Shown here in pieces: positions 16,803 to 25,700 of a stretch of 38,626 nt of DNA. Both the position numbers and the translations under genes were made by a program. The notes below the pieces were generated by a model that saw only the letters and a program-made list of their open reading frames with translations, did not search any database and was not told the DNA's origin. Source of the DNA: an uncultured Spirochaetales bacterium (GTDB lineage Bacteria; Spirochaetota; Spirochaetia; Sphaerochaetales; Sphaerochaetaceae). The stretch lies in contig CASDZV010000053.1 of NCBI GenBank assembly GCA_949285905.1, positions 1 through 38,626 on the forward strand, given 5' to 3'. How positions within the stretch are numbered: the stretch's first letter is position 1; each line of letters begins with the position of its first letter.

Positions 16803-17690
16803 ATGGGATTTGTCGAGGAATTCATCGAATATATCAGGGATGTCCGCCGCCTCAGTGACAATACTGTGAAAAGCTACGCAACCGATCTTAAAGAGTGGCA
16901 GCGCTACATGAGAGACAGGTCTCTCAGTCCTGTTGATTTCACATCTGAAGATGCTGCGCTCTATGCTGAATACCTCCAGGATGAGTTTGCAGAGCGGTCT
17001 GTGCTCAGAAAGCTTACAGCGCTGAGGACATTCTATGAATACCTTGAGAAACGTTCTGTTGTACACTCTGATCCGTTTGCAGAGATCTCGATGCGGCAGA
17101 AGGCACGGAGGCTTCCATCTGTCCTGACTGAGGATGAGGTTCATGAGCTTCTGTCCATCCCCCGCCACAGCTTCCAGGATGAGCGTGATCATATGCTCTT
17201 TCTCTTCATCTACAATACCGGATGCCGTATAGCAGAAGCTGTCAGTGTCAATGTACGCGACATCGAATACAGCAAGCGCAGAATACGGATTATAGGCAAA
17301 GGCAGCAAGGAGCGCTATGTGTTCTTCTCACCGTCAACAGAAGGAGAGCTGAAAAACTATATAGTTTCAAGAAACGAGTATCTTGCCAGTCTTGGAAGGA
17401 GCGAAGAGGAAGCTCTTTTCATTGGAGATAAAGGTGGAAGGTTGCCCTTCAGCTCTGCTCATATTATCTTTGATAAGTATAGGTCATTGCTTGGCTGGCA
17501 GAAGGAATTCACTCCGCATACGCTCAGGCATTCCTTCGCGACCCATATGATGGACCGCGGGGCAGATATCAGGCTGGTGCAGGAGCTGCTTGGGCATGAG
17601 AGCATCTCCACAACGCAGATTTATACACATGTTTCCCGTTCAAGGCTCAAGAAAGTCTATGACGAGACACATCCTCATGCCAGGGAGTAA
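16803..17690 (+). CDS. XerC/XerD-family tyrosine recombinase (second copy, CodV-like position)
   Basis: From ATG 16803 the product has 295 residues with the Xer layout: a core-binding domain opening with [19 protein letters not shown] and a catalytic domain with Arg142 (NTGCRIAEA), Lys166, His239-x-x-Arg242 ([11 protein letters not shown]), His265 ([10 protein letters not shown]) and Tyr274. The frame stays open upstream to 16548 inside the previous gene, but Xer homology begins at this ATG and a GGAGGAGGG tract lies just before it. It is followed two bases later by hslV-hslU, the same order as codV-clpQ-clpY in Bacillus, which points to XerC. Confidence 0.88.
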   Translation: MGFVEEFIEYIRDVRRLSDNTVKSYATDLKEWQRYMRDRSLSPVDFTSEDAALYAEYLQDEFAERSVLRKLTALRTFYEYLEKRSVVHSDPFAEISMRQKARRLPSVLTEDEVHELLSIPRHSFQDERDHMLFLFIYNTGCRIAEAVSVNVRDIEYSKRRIRIIGKGSKERYVFFSPSTEGELKNYIVSRNEYLASLGRSEEEALFIGDKGGRLPFSSAHIIFDKYRSLLGWQKEFTPHTLRHSFATHMMDRGADIRLVQELLGHESISTTQIYTHVSRSRLKKVYDETHPHARE

Positions 17691-17692
17691 TT

Positions 17693-18244
17693 ATGGAAAT
17701 TCATGGAACCACTATATGTGCAGTCCGGAAAGGCAATCAGGTCGCCATTGCTGGAGACGGACAGGCAACTTCAGGAGAGGGCGGGGTTGTCATCAAAGGC
17801 AATTGCCGCAAAGTAAGACGGCTGTATAACGACAAGGTCATTGTGGGCTTTGCCGGATCCACAGCAGATGCTTTCACGCTTTTCGAGCTCTTCGAGGGCA
17901 AGCTGAAACAGTACAATGGCGATCTTACAAGATCCGCAGTGGAGCTTGCCAAGCAGTGGCGGACTGATAAGGCTCTCAAGAACCTGAACGCTATGATGCT
18001 TGTGTCCGATGGTACAAAGCTTTTTATGATCACAGGTGCCGGTGATGTGCTTGATCCAGAAGGGGACGTCATGGGCATAGGGTCTGGAGGCAGCTATGCT
18101 CTCGCTGCTGCCCGTGCATACCTTGATGCCGGTGTCGACTGGAGTGCAGAGGAAATTGCCAGAAAGAGCGTAGGTATCGCTGCAGATATCTGTATTTACA
18201 CTAATCACAATATTATTGTGGAGGTCCAGAATGCTGGAGAATAA
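17693..18244 (+). CDS. hslV: ATP-dependent protease HslV, peptidase subunit
   Basis: HslV forms the proteasome-like double hexamer that degrades proteins unfolded by HslU. The 183-residue product carries a five-residue propeptide (MEIHG) before the Thr-Thr pair; Thr6 would become the N-terminal nucleophile. Conserved segments include [42 protein letters not shown] and [20 protein letters not shown] (17682-17687) places the start at ATG 17693. The last 14 bases overlap hslU. Confidence 0.97.
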   Translation: MEIHGTTICAVRKGNQVAIAGDGQATSGEGGVVIKGNCRKVRRLYNDKVIVGFAGSTADAFTLFELFEGKLKQYNGDLTRSAVELAKQWRTDKALKNLNAMMLVSDGTKLFMITGAGDVLDPEGDVMGIGSGGSYALAAARAYLDAGVDWSAEEIARKSVGIAADICIYTNHNIIVEVQNAGE

Positions 18245-19583
18245 GAAGAGTCTTGATGATATGGTCCCTTCCGAGATCGTGAAGAGCCTTAATGAATATA
18301 TTGTCGGTCAGGATGAGGCAAAGCGTACGATTGCGATTGCTATCCGCAACCGAGTCAGGAGAAAGAGGCTTCCTGAGGATATCAGGGATGAAGTCACTCC
18401 TAAAAACATTCTGATGATCGGTCCGACAGGTGTTGGAAAGACGGAGATCGCGAGGCGCATCTCCAAACTTGCAAATGCTCCTTTTGTGAAGGTTGAGGCA
18501 ACGAAGTATACCGAAGTCGGATATGTCGGGCGTGATGTAGAATCAATGGTCAGGGATCTGATGGCCGCATCGCTTTCGATGGTTAGGGAGGAGATGGCTG
18601 AGAGCCGCCATGACGATGTTGAGAAGCGTGTTGAGGAAAGACTTCTGGACCTTCTGCTTCCTGCTCTCGACAAGGAGAAGAAGGAGACGGATGTAGCTGT
18701 CGAGGAGACACGGGAACGCTTCCGCGCGATGCTCCGCAGCGGTGTGTTTGATGAGAAGGAAGTCGAGATGCCTGTTGATGTGAAGACACATGTCGGCTTT
18801 GAGCTGATGGGCTCTTCCGGGAATATGGAGGATTTGCAGAACGCTCTTTCAAGCATCGGCAGCATGTTCTCCAATCCAGGAAAGAAGACGCGCAAGATTT
18901 CTGTAAAGCGTGCCCGTGAGATTATCGAGGAAGAGGAATTCGATAAAGTCATCGATCCGGATAAAGCTGTAGATGAGGCAAAGACAAGAGCTGAGGAGAT
19001 GGGAATCATCTTCATCGATGAGATTGACAAGGTCGCTTCTCACAACAGCACATCCAATTCCGATGTATCAAGAGAAGGTGTCCAGCGCGATATCCTCCCG
19101 ATCGTGGAAGGCTCTAAGGTTTCGACGAAGTGGGGTGTTATCGATACTACGAACATACTCTTCATCGCAGCTGGTGCATTCTCATTCTCCAAGCCATCCG
19201 ATCTCATTCCAGAGCTTCAGGGCCGTTTCCCCCTCCGCGTGGAGCTTCATGATCTCACTGCAGATGAGTTCTACCGCATCCTGACAGAGCCTCAGAATGC
19301 TATCACAAAGCAGTATAAGGCACTGCTTTCAACAGAAGGTGTGACAGTAGATTTCGATGATGAGGCACTGCATGAGATTGCGCGGATTGCAAGCGAAGTG
19401 AACCAGACTAATGATAACATCGGGGCCAGAAGGCTCTATACAGTCATGGAGAAGCTTCTTGAGGAGCTTGCATTCTCGGCAGATGAGCTGAATGGCCAGA
19501 CTATCAATATCACAAAGGGCTATGTGCAGGAGAGGCTCAAGGATATTGCTGAGGACCATGATCTTTCGAGGTATATTCTCTGA
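18231..19583 (+). CDS. hslU: ATP-dependent protease HslU, unfoldase subunit
   Basis: HslU is the AAA+ hexameric unfoldase partner of HslV. From ATG 18231 the product has 450 residues: Walker [10 protein letters not shown], the pore motif GYVGRD, an intermediate I-domain rich in charged residues (about 110-240), Walker [11 protein letters not shown], and a sensor/C-terminal domain ending in LSRYIL, the tail that inserts into HslV. A GGAGG site (18218-18222) supports this start over an in-frame start at 18216. Its stop codon overlaps the flhF start (TGATG). Confidence 0.97.
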   Translation: MLENKKSLDDMVPSEIVKSLNEYIVGQDEAKRTIAIAIRNRVRRKRLPEDIRDEVTPKNILMIGPTGVGKTEIARRISKLANAPFVKVEATKYTEVGYVGRDVESMVRDLMAASLSMVREEMAESRHDDVEKRVEERLLDLLLPALDKEKKETDVAVEETRERFRAMLRSGVFDEKEVEMPVDVKTHVGFELMGSSGNMEDLQNALSSIGSMFSNPGKKTRKISVKRAREIIEEEEFDKVIDPDKAVDEAKTRAEEMGIIFIDEIDKVASHNSTSNSDVSREGVQRDILPIVEGSKVSTKWGVIDTTNILFIAAGAFSFSKPSDLIPELQGRFPLRVELHDLTADEFYRILTEPQNAITKQYKALLSTEGVTVDFDDEALHEIARIASEVNQTNDNIGARRLYTVMEKLLEELAFSADELNGQTINITKGYVQERLKDIAEDHDLSRYIL

Positions 19584-20671
19584 TGGAATACTATACGGTT
19601 GTCGGTGACAGTTATGAGGAAGCGGTGAGAAAGGCCAGGGAGATGTATGGCTCTTCCATCCGCATCCATTCGCGCCGAGACTATACAACAGGTGGCGGAC
19701 TCTTCTCCCGCAAGAGAAAGCGCTGCGAGATTGTCTGCTATAAAGGACGCGAGGAGAGGAAAGAAGAGAAGACAGGTGAGAAGGATATCTCTGAATTCGC
19801 AAAAGAAGCATGGACTCCCGATCCTTCGACGCTTTCCCCATCTGAGCGGCTCGATACAGAAATTTACAGGGAGAAGGAAGAGAACCAGGAAGCTGTCAGG
19901 CTTCTTGATCTCAATCATATAACAGGAAAGCTCAGGAATGACCTTCTGGATAATCTTCCTGATAACGAAGCTGTTCCGATAGCTCTCTCTTCGCGTCTTC
20001 TCTCGCTCATTGATTTCAGTTACGACAAGATACTGCATCCGAGACACTTTGTGGTCATCATCGGTCCGACAGGATCGGGAAAGACGACAACGCTCGCAAA
20101 AGCAGCTTATCTGTTCTCTCAGAGCGGCAAGAGTGTCGGAATCATCACACTCGACACATACAGGACAGGAGCATTTGAACAGATGAGTGCGTTTGGCAAC
20201 GCACTCTCCATCCCTGTCATTTCCGCAGGTGCTGAGGATGAGCTTCTGACTGCAGTTGAGCGTTTCTCATGGAAGGATATGATCTTCATCGATACGATGG
20301 GTCTCTCTCCTCGCGACAAGGAGCTGAATCTGAAATTGAGAGGTATGCTCTCCCTTCTTGACAACGACAGGACGGACTATGTGCTTACCGTCAGTGCCAG
20401 CATGAAGGAGGAAGATATAATGGATCAGTATTCATCCTACGCTTCATTTTCTCCATCATCACTTGCTGTCACAAAACTCGATGAGACGGAGACTATAGGC
20501 AATGTGCTCTCCTTCTCATACAGCGTAGGGGTTCCCATAGTTTTCTTCGCAGATGGTCAGAAGGTCCCTGATGATATCAAAAAGGCATCAGGGGAGGTTC
20601 TGCTTGATAATCTCAAAGGATTCGGACTTGATATGAAGCGTTCTAAAGCTCAGCTGTCGTTCGGGCGATGA
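19583..20671 (+). CDS. flhF: FlhF-like SRP-family GTPase
   Basis: FlhF is an SRP-type GTPase that usually guides placement of flagella at the pole. The 362-residue protein has a basic N-terminal B domain opening with YYTVVGDSYEEAVRKA, then an NG core with G1 GPTGSGKTTTLAKAA, G2 DTYRTGAFEQM, G3 IDTMG, G4 TKLDET and G5 region VPIVFFADGQ. All GTPase motifs look intact. No other flagellar gene lies in the window, although in Borrelia, from memory, hslU is followed by the large flgB-to-flhF operon. The end overlaps the convergent PBP gene by 29 bases. The role without flagella is open. Confidence 0.85.
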   Translation: MEYYTVVGDSYEEAVRKAREMYGSSIRIHSRRDYTTGGGLFSRKRKRCEIVCYKGREERKEEKTGEKDISEFAKEAWTPDPSTLSPSERLDTEIYREKEENQEAVRLLDLNHITGKLRNDLLDNLPDNEAVPIALSSRLLSLIDFSYDKILHPRHFVVIIGPTGSGKTTTLAKAAYLFSQSGKSVGIITLDTYRTGAFEQMSAFGNALSIPVISAGAEDELLTAVERFSWKDMIFIDTMGLSPRDKELNLKLRGMLSLLDNDRTDYVLTVSASMKEEDIMDQYSSYASFSPSSLAVTKLDETETIGNVLSFSYSVGVPIVFFADGQKVPDDIKKASGEVLLDNLKGFGLDMKRSKAQLSFGR

Positions 20672-21509
20672 TCGTGTTGAGCATAGCCCGCATGGAAGCA
20701 GTCTTTGAAATGCTCTTCACGTATACCCTGTAGCCGTCACGGGCGCTGTATGTGCCGTAAGGGAATGGCTCAGGATTTACTGTGCATCTGAGTATCGCCT
20801 CATCGTCAGTGCCGTAAAGGGCGAGGACCTCTCCATCTGGAGAAATGATAGCAGCTTCAGCATCTCGGTCGGTGATGATTGCCGCATCGTAGAGCAGTTG
20901 CTGGACACCAATATCTATAGTGAGTGTGATGTCCTCTCCATGGGATATCGCGCTGTCCGGTTCAGGGACTGCGCTCAGCTGGCTGTCAAAGAGCTTTTCG
21001 ATTCCGCTTATACCATGCAAGTCATCTCCCGTTTCACCAACAATTGCAGCAGCGGATCTGAAGAACAGCCTTCTGCGTTCGACAGACACTGGCGTGATGT
21101 CGTCAGAAAGGGAGAAATCCCTCAGATCCTTCTCGATTTTACTGAATGTCTCAGCTTCAAGAAGATCTGTTATTCTTATGAATTCCGCTCCGTTCTCGAT
21201 CTTGTTTCCTATAGAGATTGCATTTTCCTCAGTATAGCCGGAGATATAAGCAGCGGCTTCCTGTGCGGAAGCGTCGCGAAGATGTATCTGAAAGCCATAG
21301 TCCGGAGCCTGTATTGCCAGATACTCTCCGTTTCTGTCCAGTATATTACCCCTTATGAGCACCGGGGAGAGTTCCGGATCATCATATGCAGATCTGAAGA
21401 TCGTTCCATATTCAATCGTAGCGCAGATGGATAAAGCAGCTGCAATCAGCGCAGAAAAGAGCATGATAGCTAAAAGCCTGCTGCCACCCTTATTGCCATT
21501 TTCGGTCAT
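20643..21509 (-). CDS. Truncated class B penicillin-binding protein lacking most of the transpeptidase domain
   Basis: From ATG 21509 the product has 288 residues. It has a membrane anchor (LLAIMLFSALIAAALSICATI), the class B PBP motif RGNILDRNGEYLA, a full pedestal/dimerisation region with HGISGIEKLFDSQL, the linker motif ITLTIDIGVQQLL, and the opening strand of the transpeptidase domain (AAIISPDGEVLALYG). It ends about 20 residues after SISK, which sits where the active-site SxxK tetrad is expected (about 41 residues after GEVLA, versus 38 in E. coli FtsI by my count). The SxN and KTG motifs are entirely missing, so cross-linking activity is not expected. It may be kept as a divisome scaffold or be a fixed pseudogene. 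Confidence 0.8.
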   Translation of the reverse strand: MTENGNKGGSRLLAIMLFSALIAAALSICATIEYGTIFRSAYDDPELSPVLIRGNILDRNGEYLAIQAPDYGFQIHLRDASAQEAAAYISGYTEENAISIGNKIENGAEFIRITDLLEAETFSKIEKDLRDFSLSDDITPVSVERRRLFFRSAAAIVGETGDDLHGISGIEKLFDSQLSAVPEPDSAISHGEDITLTIDIGVQQLLYDAAIITDRDAEAAIISPDGEVLALYGTDDEAILRCTVNPEPFPYGTYSARDGYRVYVKSISKTASMRAMLNTIIARTTAEL

Positions 21510-21516
21510 ATGACAA

Positions 21517-21545
21517 ATAATAAACGGCAGACCGGGAATTGTCGA
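21517..21545 (-). promoter_or_regulatory. Leaderless-type promoter of the truncated PBP gene
   Basis: On the minus strand TCGACA (21545-21540), a 17-base spacer and TATTAT (21522-21517) match the sigma-70 consensus well (five of six in each hexamer). The -10 ends seven bases before ATG 21509, so transcription would start at about the A of the start codon. There is no Shine-Dalgarno sequence. Confidence 0.55.
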
Positions 21546-21548
21546 TAG

Positions 21549-22571
21549 ATGGGTAGATACAGCTACGATGACATGCCACCAGAAGGCTACAGGGAAAAGC
21601 GTGCAAGCAGCGGGAAAATGACAGCTGCTATTGCTTCCATTGGCGTCATTGTCACGCTTATAGCGATAATCATCTATCTTCTCTTCACTCCTCATGATAC
21701 TTCTGAAGAGGAAACAGCTTCCTTGTCTTCATCTGTCACTGTGGTTCCTGCAGAGCCTGAGATCATCCAGTCGCGTGCTGTCACCACAGAAATTGCAGAG
21801 GTGGAGGAAGATGTCGGGATAGCAGAAGAGGAACCTTATGTCAGGGCCTCTGATGAATACAGTGCCATTGTTTATACAGATCGTGTTGTTGCTGATGGAG
21901 ATACGCTTCAGAGCATAGCTGATGATTATGGCCTGAGCACCGCAACGCTTGTATCAGTCAATAAGCTTTCAGGTGCCGACCTTGCTCCCGGGACAGTTCT
22001 CCGCGTTCCTCCTGTTGATGGCACGCTTTGCACTATCGAGGGCGGGGATACGCTCCAGACTATCGCAGCTGATCGCAATCCTGAGCTTACAGCAGCAGAG
22101 CTTGCAGCTATCAACGGCAAGGCATACACGGCGGTGTATCCTGGAGAGGAGATTTTCGTGCCATCCCCAGGAGCCATTGAAAGCAGTGTTTCATATAAGT
22201 TCTCATCGCCGCTTCCTGCAGGAAACATCCTGTATCGCTTCGGGGATCTTGTAGACGGAGAGCCTCTTAATGGTGTCGTCATTGCTTCAGCCCCAGGGTC
22301 TGCAGTGCTTGCTGCAGGGGATGGTATAGTCGTAGATATCTTCAGCCATCCCCGTTTCGGGCGCTCTGTCTCGCTTCTCCATGAGAATGGCTATCAGACA
22401 GATTACTATGCGCTGGAGACAGTCGCAGTCAAAGTAAGCGAGAGCCTCAGCGAAGGAGATGTCATTGGCGCAATAGGAACAAGCAACGGTCTTTTTGATG
22501 AGAGCGCTGTTGTCTTCTCCGTCGAGCAGTCTGGCATCTCCCTCGATCCTGAGAATCTGACATCATTCTGA
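21549..22571 (+). CDS. LysM protein with degenerate M23 (LytM) domain
   Basis: The 340-residue protein has a cytoplasmic N-terminus, one membrane span (AAIASIGVIVTLIAIIIYLLF, about 25-46), an acidic linker, two LysM repeats (about 108-158 and 160-210) and a C-terminal M23-like beta domain (about 220-338). The fold motifs VIASAPGSAVLAAGDGIVV and LSEGDVIGAIGTSNG are clear, but the zinc ligands are gone: the HxGxD-type site reads LNGVV and the HxH site reads VVF. This matches non-catalytic LytM factors such as EnvC or NlpD, which regulate amidases. It is divergent from the truncated PBP gene with 39 bases between. Its end overlaps the serine hydrolase gene by nine bases. Confidence 0.82.
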   Translation: MGRYSYDDMPPEGYREKRASSGKMTAAIASIGVIVTLIAIIIYLLFTPHDTSEEETASLSSSVTVVPAEPEIIQSRAVTTEIAEVEEDVGIAEEEPYVRASDEYSAIVYTDRVVADGDTLQSIADDYGLSTATLVSVNKLSGADLAPGTVLRVPPVDGTLCTIEGGDTLQTIAADRNPELTAAELAAINGKAYTAVYPGEEIFVPSPGAIESSVSYKFSSPLPAGNILYRFGDLVDGEPLNGVVIASAPGSAVLAAGDGIVVDIFSHPRFGRSVSLLHENGYQTDYYALETVAVKVSESLSEGDVIGAIGTSNGLFDESAVVFSVEQSGISLDPENLTSF

Positions 22572-23957
22572 AGCATAGCCTGAAGCTACACCTTCGAAGC
22601 CCTCAAGACTTACTTCTCCATAGATGTGCATCAGCACCGATACACAATTGTCTGAGAAACCAAGCTGAATCTTCAGCGATCCCAGTTCCTCTCCAGCGAA
22701 CTGCACAAAGAGAGAGAATGTGCCATCTTCAAGCCATCCGCCTGAAACATAGCATGGACTCATAGATTTCACAGGGAAGCTGTTCTCTGCATTATCACGG
22801 GAAATATAATGGAATGAGTAATCGGTGCCGCGTACTCTGCACGAGAGCATGTCTTCTCTGAGTTCCAGTAATTCCAGATTGAGCATATTTTCAGAGAAGG
22901 AGTAGACCTTGCCATAATGCTCGGATTTTTTCATCTTTCCCCTGGACGATGGAATTGAGAGAGCCCGGGGAGAGGGGACGCTCTCATCATCAAGTGAATC
23001 CACTATCATCCAGATTGCATTCAGGAGAACCTTGTCCCATGCTTTGTCTCCCTGGGTATCTGCTGTTGTCACGATAGCAATGTCCTTGTCAGGTACTGCT
23101 ATGGCAAACTGACCGCCGAGGCCTACCATCGCATATGCATTGTGGCTCATTCTCCAGAACTGATAGCCATATCCGCATTTCTGGTCGCTTTCTGTTCCCG
23201 CAGAGCCGAACTCTGTCACAGAAAGTGGAGATGTCGCATCTCTGAGGTATGATGAGCTGATAATCCCTCCTCCGTCATGCATGACAAGATTTATCACAGA
23301 AAGAAGATCAACAGGCCTCATCATCAGTCCGCTGCCGCCGATTGGCGTTCCTTCAGGGTCTGCAATTATATAGGTGCGTTCGGAAACAGCGAGCTTATCC
23401 AGCAGCTTCACTCTCAGATAGTCGATGAGCTTCATGCCTGTCAGTTTCTCTGTGAGTGCTCCAAGCACATGTGGTGATGATGTGTCGTAAATGAAGAAGG
23501 CGTCCGGCTCATGATCTGGCGGAACAACGAAAAAGGAACGTGTCCAGTCCTTTCTGAAAGATGGAAAATAGTTTCCTCTTCCTCCTTCCTTGTATGTAGT
23601 CCTTCTGTGACAGGTACGCATCATCAGCATATTGCGTATTGTCATCTTCTCCAGCTCCGGAGGGCAGGGGGATGGCAGATACTCCGGGAAGTACTTTATT
23701 ATCCTGTCATCAAGAGAGATGAGGCCGTCATCCAATAAAAAGGATACTGCGATGGAGACAAAGCTTTTAGTGACCGAGTACATCCTGTGGAGTCTTTCTC
23801 TGTCCCATGGCTTCCAGTAAAGTTCTGTGCACATCATTCCATGTCTAGCAACAAGAAGACTGTGCATCGGAACGCCCTCTCTCTCTAGAAGGCTGAGCGC
23901 TTTATCAATTGCTTTCCTTGAGAGTCCCACGCTCTCAGGTGTTGTTATATCGAGCAT
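22563..23957 (-). CDS. Beta-lactamase-fold serine hydrolase (class C / esterase-like)
   Basis: From ATG 23957 the product has 464 residues. The N-terminal domain follows the Beta-lactamase (PF00144) family: YSVTKSFVS with Ser61-x-x-Lys64, the Tyr-containing motif FIYDTSSPHVLG (Tyr157), and GLGGQFAIAVP in place of the HxG/KTG strand. A C-terminal extension of about 130 residues resembles the lipocalin-like or beta domain found after such hydrolases. No signal peptide is seen, so it is probably cytoplasmic, which argues for an esterase or peptidase rather than antibiotic resistance. GAGGTGAC precedes the ATG. It follows the solute-binding protein gene after 47 bases and a strong hairpin. Confidence 0.8.
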   Translation of the reverse strand: MLDITTPESVGLSRKAIDKALSLLEREGVPMHSLLVARHGMMCTELYWKPWDRERLHRMYSVTKSFVSIAVSFLLDDGLISLDDRIIKYFPEYLPSPCPPELEKMTIRNMLMMRTCHRRTTYKEGGRGNYFPSFRKDWTRSFFVVPPDHEPDAFFIYDTSSPHVLGALTEKLTGMKLIDYLRVKLLDKLAVSERTYIIADPEGTPIGGSGLMMRPVDLLSVINLVMHDGGGIISSSYLRDATSPLSVTEFGSAGTESDQKCGYGYQFWRMSHNAYAMVGLGGQFAIAVPDKDIAIVTTADTQGDKAWDKVLLNAIWMIVDSLDDESVPSPRALSIPSSRGKMKKSEHYGKVYSFSENMLNLELLELREDMLSCRVRGTDYSFHYISRDNAENSFPVKSMSPCYVSGGWLEDGTFSLFVQFAGEELGSLKIQLGFSDNCVSVLMHIYGEVSLEGFEGVASGYASE

Positions 23958-23972
23958 CGTCACCTCAGAATA

Positions 23973-23997
23973 ATGGCCGGGAATGGACCCCGGCCAT
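23973..23997 (-). terminator. Intercistronic GC-rich hairpin
   Basis: A nine-base-pair stem (ATGGCCGGG with CCCGGCCAT) with a seven-base loop lies between the solute-binding protein gene and the hydrolase gene. The tail on the minus strand is TATTCTG, a poor U-tract. It probably lowers read-through or stabilises the upstream message, as often seen after solute-binding protein genes. Confidence 0.5.
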
Positions 23998-24004
23998 ATT
24001 ATCA

Positions 24005-25582
24005 TCACTCAACTACGAGATTGCTTTCTTCTGCAAAAGCAATACCTTCTTCATTCCAGGCCTGCCCACCCATTTTAAGGAAGTCATTGAGGAATGACTG
24101 CCAGTTTTCCGGAGTGAGCTCCCTCTGTCCGGAGAAGAACTCTGCAAGACCCTGCTCGTAGAAACGCTGCACATCAGAGCTTGGTGTCGGCATGATCTCG
24201 GATCCTACTGCCATCTTCCATGGTGAATTCTCAGCAGCGCGTGCATAGCTGATAGGAGACATGACTTTCCCGGAGTTCGCGCATGTGTAATCAGGGAATC
24301 TCATTGCATTCTCATCATTTGTGTTGAAGTAAACAAGGTTTCTGAGCTGTGTCATGACCTGTCCCTTTGCTCCGGTGAATGCATTATCTCCAAGGTCTCC
24401 GATAGAAACATTGCCGTTTTCATCGAAGACATAGTTCTCTCCTTCGACACCATAGCCGAGGAGGTAATATGCCTCTTCTGTTCCCATCCATTCAAAGAGC
24501 TTCTCGATATACGGAAGCTTTCCGGCATCCGCTGCCCGCTGTGAGACAGCATAGATGCGGTAAGTCTTGTCGAGGGCACCTGTGAATGCATATCCGTCAG
24601 GTCCTGCAGGAGGATCGATGACAACCCATTCGCCATCTGGGAAATTCGAATCGAATGGCGCATAGTTCGCTTCTGCTGAAAGTGCAGCCCACTGCTCATA
24701 CATCATTCCGAATCTTCCCTGCTTCCAGGCTGCTCTGAAGTCGTCCTTCTTGTATGAAAGCCAGTTTGGATCGATTACATGGGCATCGATGCATTTCTTC
24801 ATGAATACCATGAAGTCGTAGTAGCTTGGGTTGAGGATCGAGAGCCCGAGATTGTCCTTGTGGAAGTCCCAGAGACCTGGCACATTGAAAGCACCCATGA
24901 TTGGCCAGAGACGTGCACCTGGGTAACCTTTGAGTGTTGCATTTGACTCAACAAATGCACCAAAGCCATATGTATCATCGAGTCCGTTCCCATCTGGATC
25001 GTCGTATGTGAATGCATACATCACATCAAAGAACTCGTCGAGATTTGTCGGAACTTCAAGGCCTAGATTATCAAGCCAGTCCTGCCTGATGCAGAGGAAC
25101 TCCACACCGATTGTCGATGATGGCACTGCCATTCCCCAGCATGCTCCATCGAATGTGGTATGATTCAGAGAATCCTGATCATGGTACTTCGCAGTACGTT
25201 CAGGCATCGCGGCGAAGAACTCCTCATCAAGCGGTGCGATAAGCCCCTGATTGACAAGGTTTACAAGAACAGGGCGGGAGACCATGAAGACATCTGGGAG
25301 ATTGTTTCCAGCCCCTGCTGCCTGGATCTTGACGTTCTGATCCTGATCGGAGGAGGGGAGAACAGTGAGCTTGAGATTGATACCAAGTTCATCGCGGATG
25401 ATGTCGTATCCGACCCAGTCCTCAGGAATAGGTCCTGCCTCTGTGACAGCAGCACCATACCAGAGATCGATGTCAACAGTGCCATCCTCATTCACTACAG
25501 ACTTCTCTGAAGAGCCTCCTGCTGTGACAGGGAGGACAACAATAAGAAGAGCTAATGCTAAAAGTGCAAGTTTCTTTGTCAT
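24005..25582 (-). CDS. ABC transporter extracellular solute-binding protein (family 1, LipO-like)
   Basis: The 525-residue protein has a signal peptide (MTKKLALLALALLIVVLPVTAGG) and a solute-binding fold: VDIDLWYG near the start, NNLPDVFMVSRPVLVNLVNQGLIAPLDE (matching family D.....G....L), GMAVPSS and WLDNLGLEVPTNLDEFFDVMYAF. Such large binding proteins typically deliver oligosaccharides to permeases. There is no cysteine at the cleavage site (TAGGSSEKS), so it should be soluble in the periplasm rather than a lipoprotein. No permease or ATPase genes are near, so its transporter lies elsewhere or is missing. A GAGG ribosome-binding site precedes ATG 25582. Confidence 0.88.
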   Translation of the reverse strand: MTKKLALLALALLIVVLPVTAGGSSEKSVVNEDGTVDIDLWYGAAVTEAGPIPEDWVGYDIIRDELGINLKLTVLPSSDQDQNVKIQAAGAGNNLPDVFMVSRPVLVNLVNQGLIAPLDEEFFAAMPERTAKYHDQDSLNHTTFDGACWGMAVPSSTIGVEFLCIRQDWLDNLGLEVPTNLDEFFDVMYAFTYDDPDGNGLDDTYGFGAFVESNATLKGYPGARLWPIMGAFNVPGLWDFHKDNLGLSILNPSYYDFMVFMKKCIDAHVIDPNWLSYKKDDFRAAWKQGRFGMMYEQWAALSAEANYAPFDSNFPDGEWVVIDPPAGPDGYAFTGALDKTYRIYAVSQRAADAGKLPYIEKLFEWMGTEEAYYLLGYGVEGENYVFDENGNVSIGDLGDNAFTGAKGQVMTQLRNLVYFNTNDENAMRFPDYTCANSGKVMSPISYARAAENSPWKMAVGSEIMPTPSSDVQRFYEQGLAEFFSGQRELTPENWQSFLNDFLKMGGQAWNEEGIAFAEESNLVVE

Positions 25583-25654
25583 AATAACCTCATCTTTGAT
25601 TCTATCTCAGCTGAATGAATTATGGTGCCAATCTTTTGCACAATTAAGTCGAGT

Positions 25655-25663
25655 ATTATATCA
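25655..25663 (-). promoter_or_regulatory. Extended -10 promoter of the solute-binding protein gene
   Basis: On the minus strand TGATATAAT (25663-25655) is a perfect extended -10. The start near 25648 gives a leader of about 65 bases that includes the palindrome TCAGCTGA and a GAGG ribosome-binding site. No good -35 is visible. Confidence 0.55.
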
Positions 25664-25700
25664 CTGTTACGGGAAAAGCGATTTTACAGTTCAGAGTCAA

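Noticed and set aside
21510..21695. 62-codon N-terminal extension of the truncated PBP
   Set aside because: It would overlap the divergent LytM gene and its control region, and the membrane anchor expected near the N-terminus follows ATG 21509.
25615..25632. TTGGCAC on the minus strand upstream of the solute-binding protein gene as a sigma-54 promoter
   Set aside because: The GC at the -12 position is missing (CA at the required ten-base spacing), and an extended -10 promoter lies upstream.
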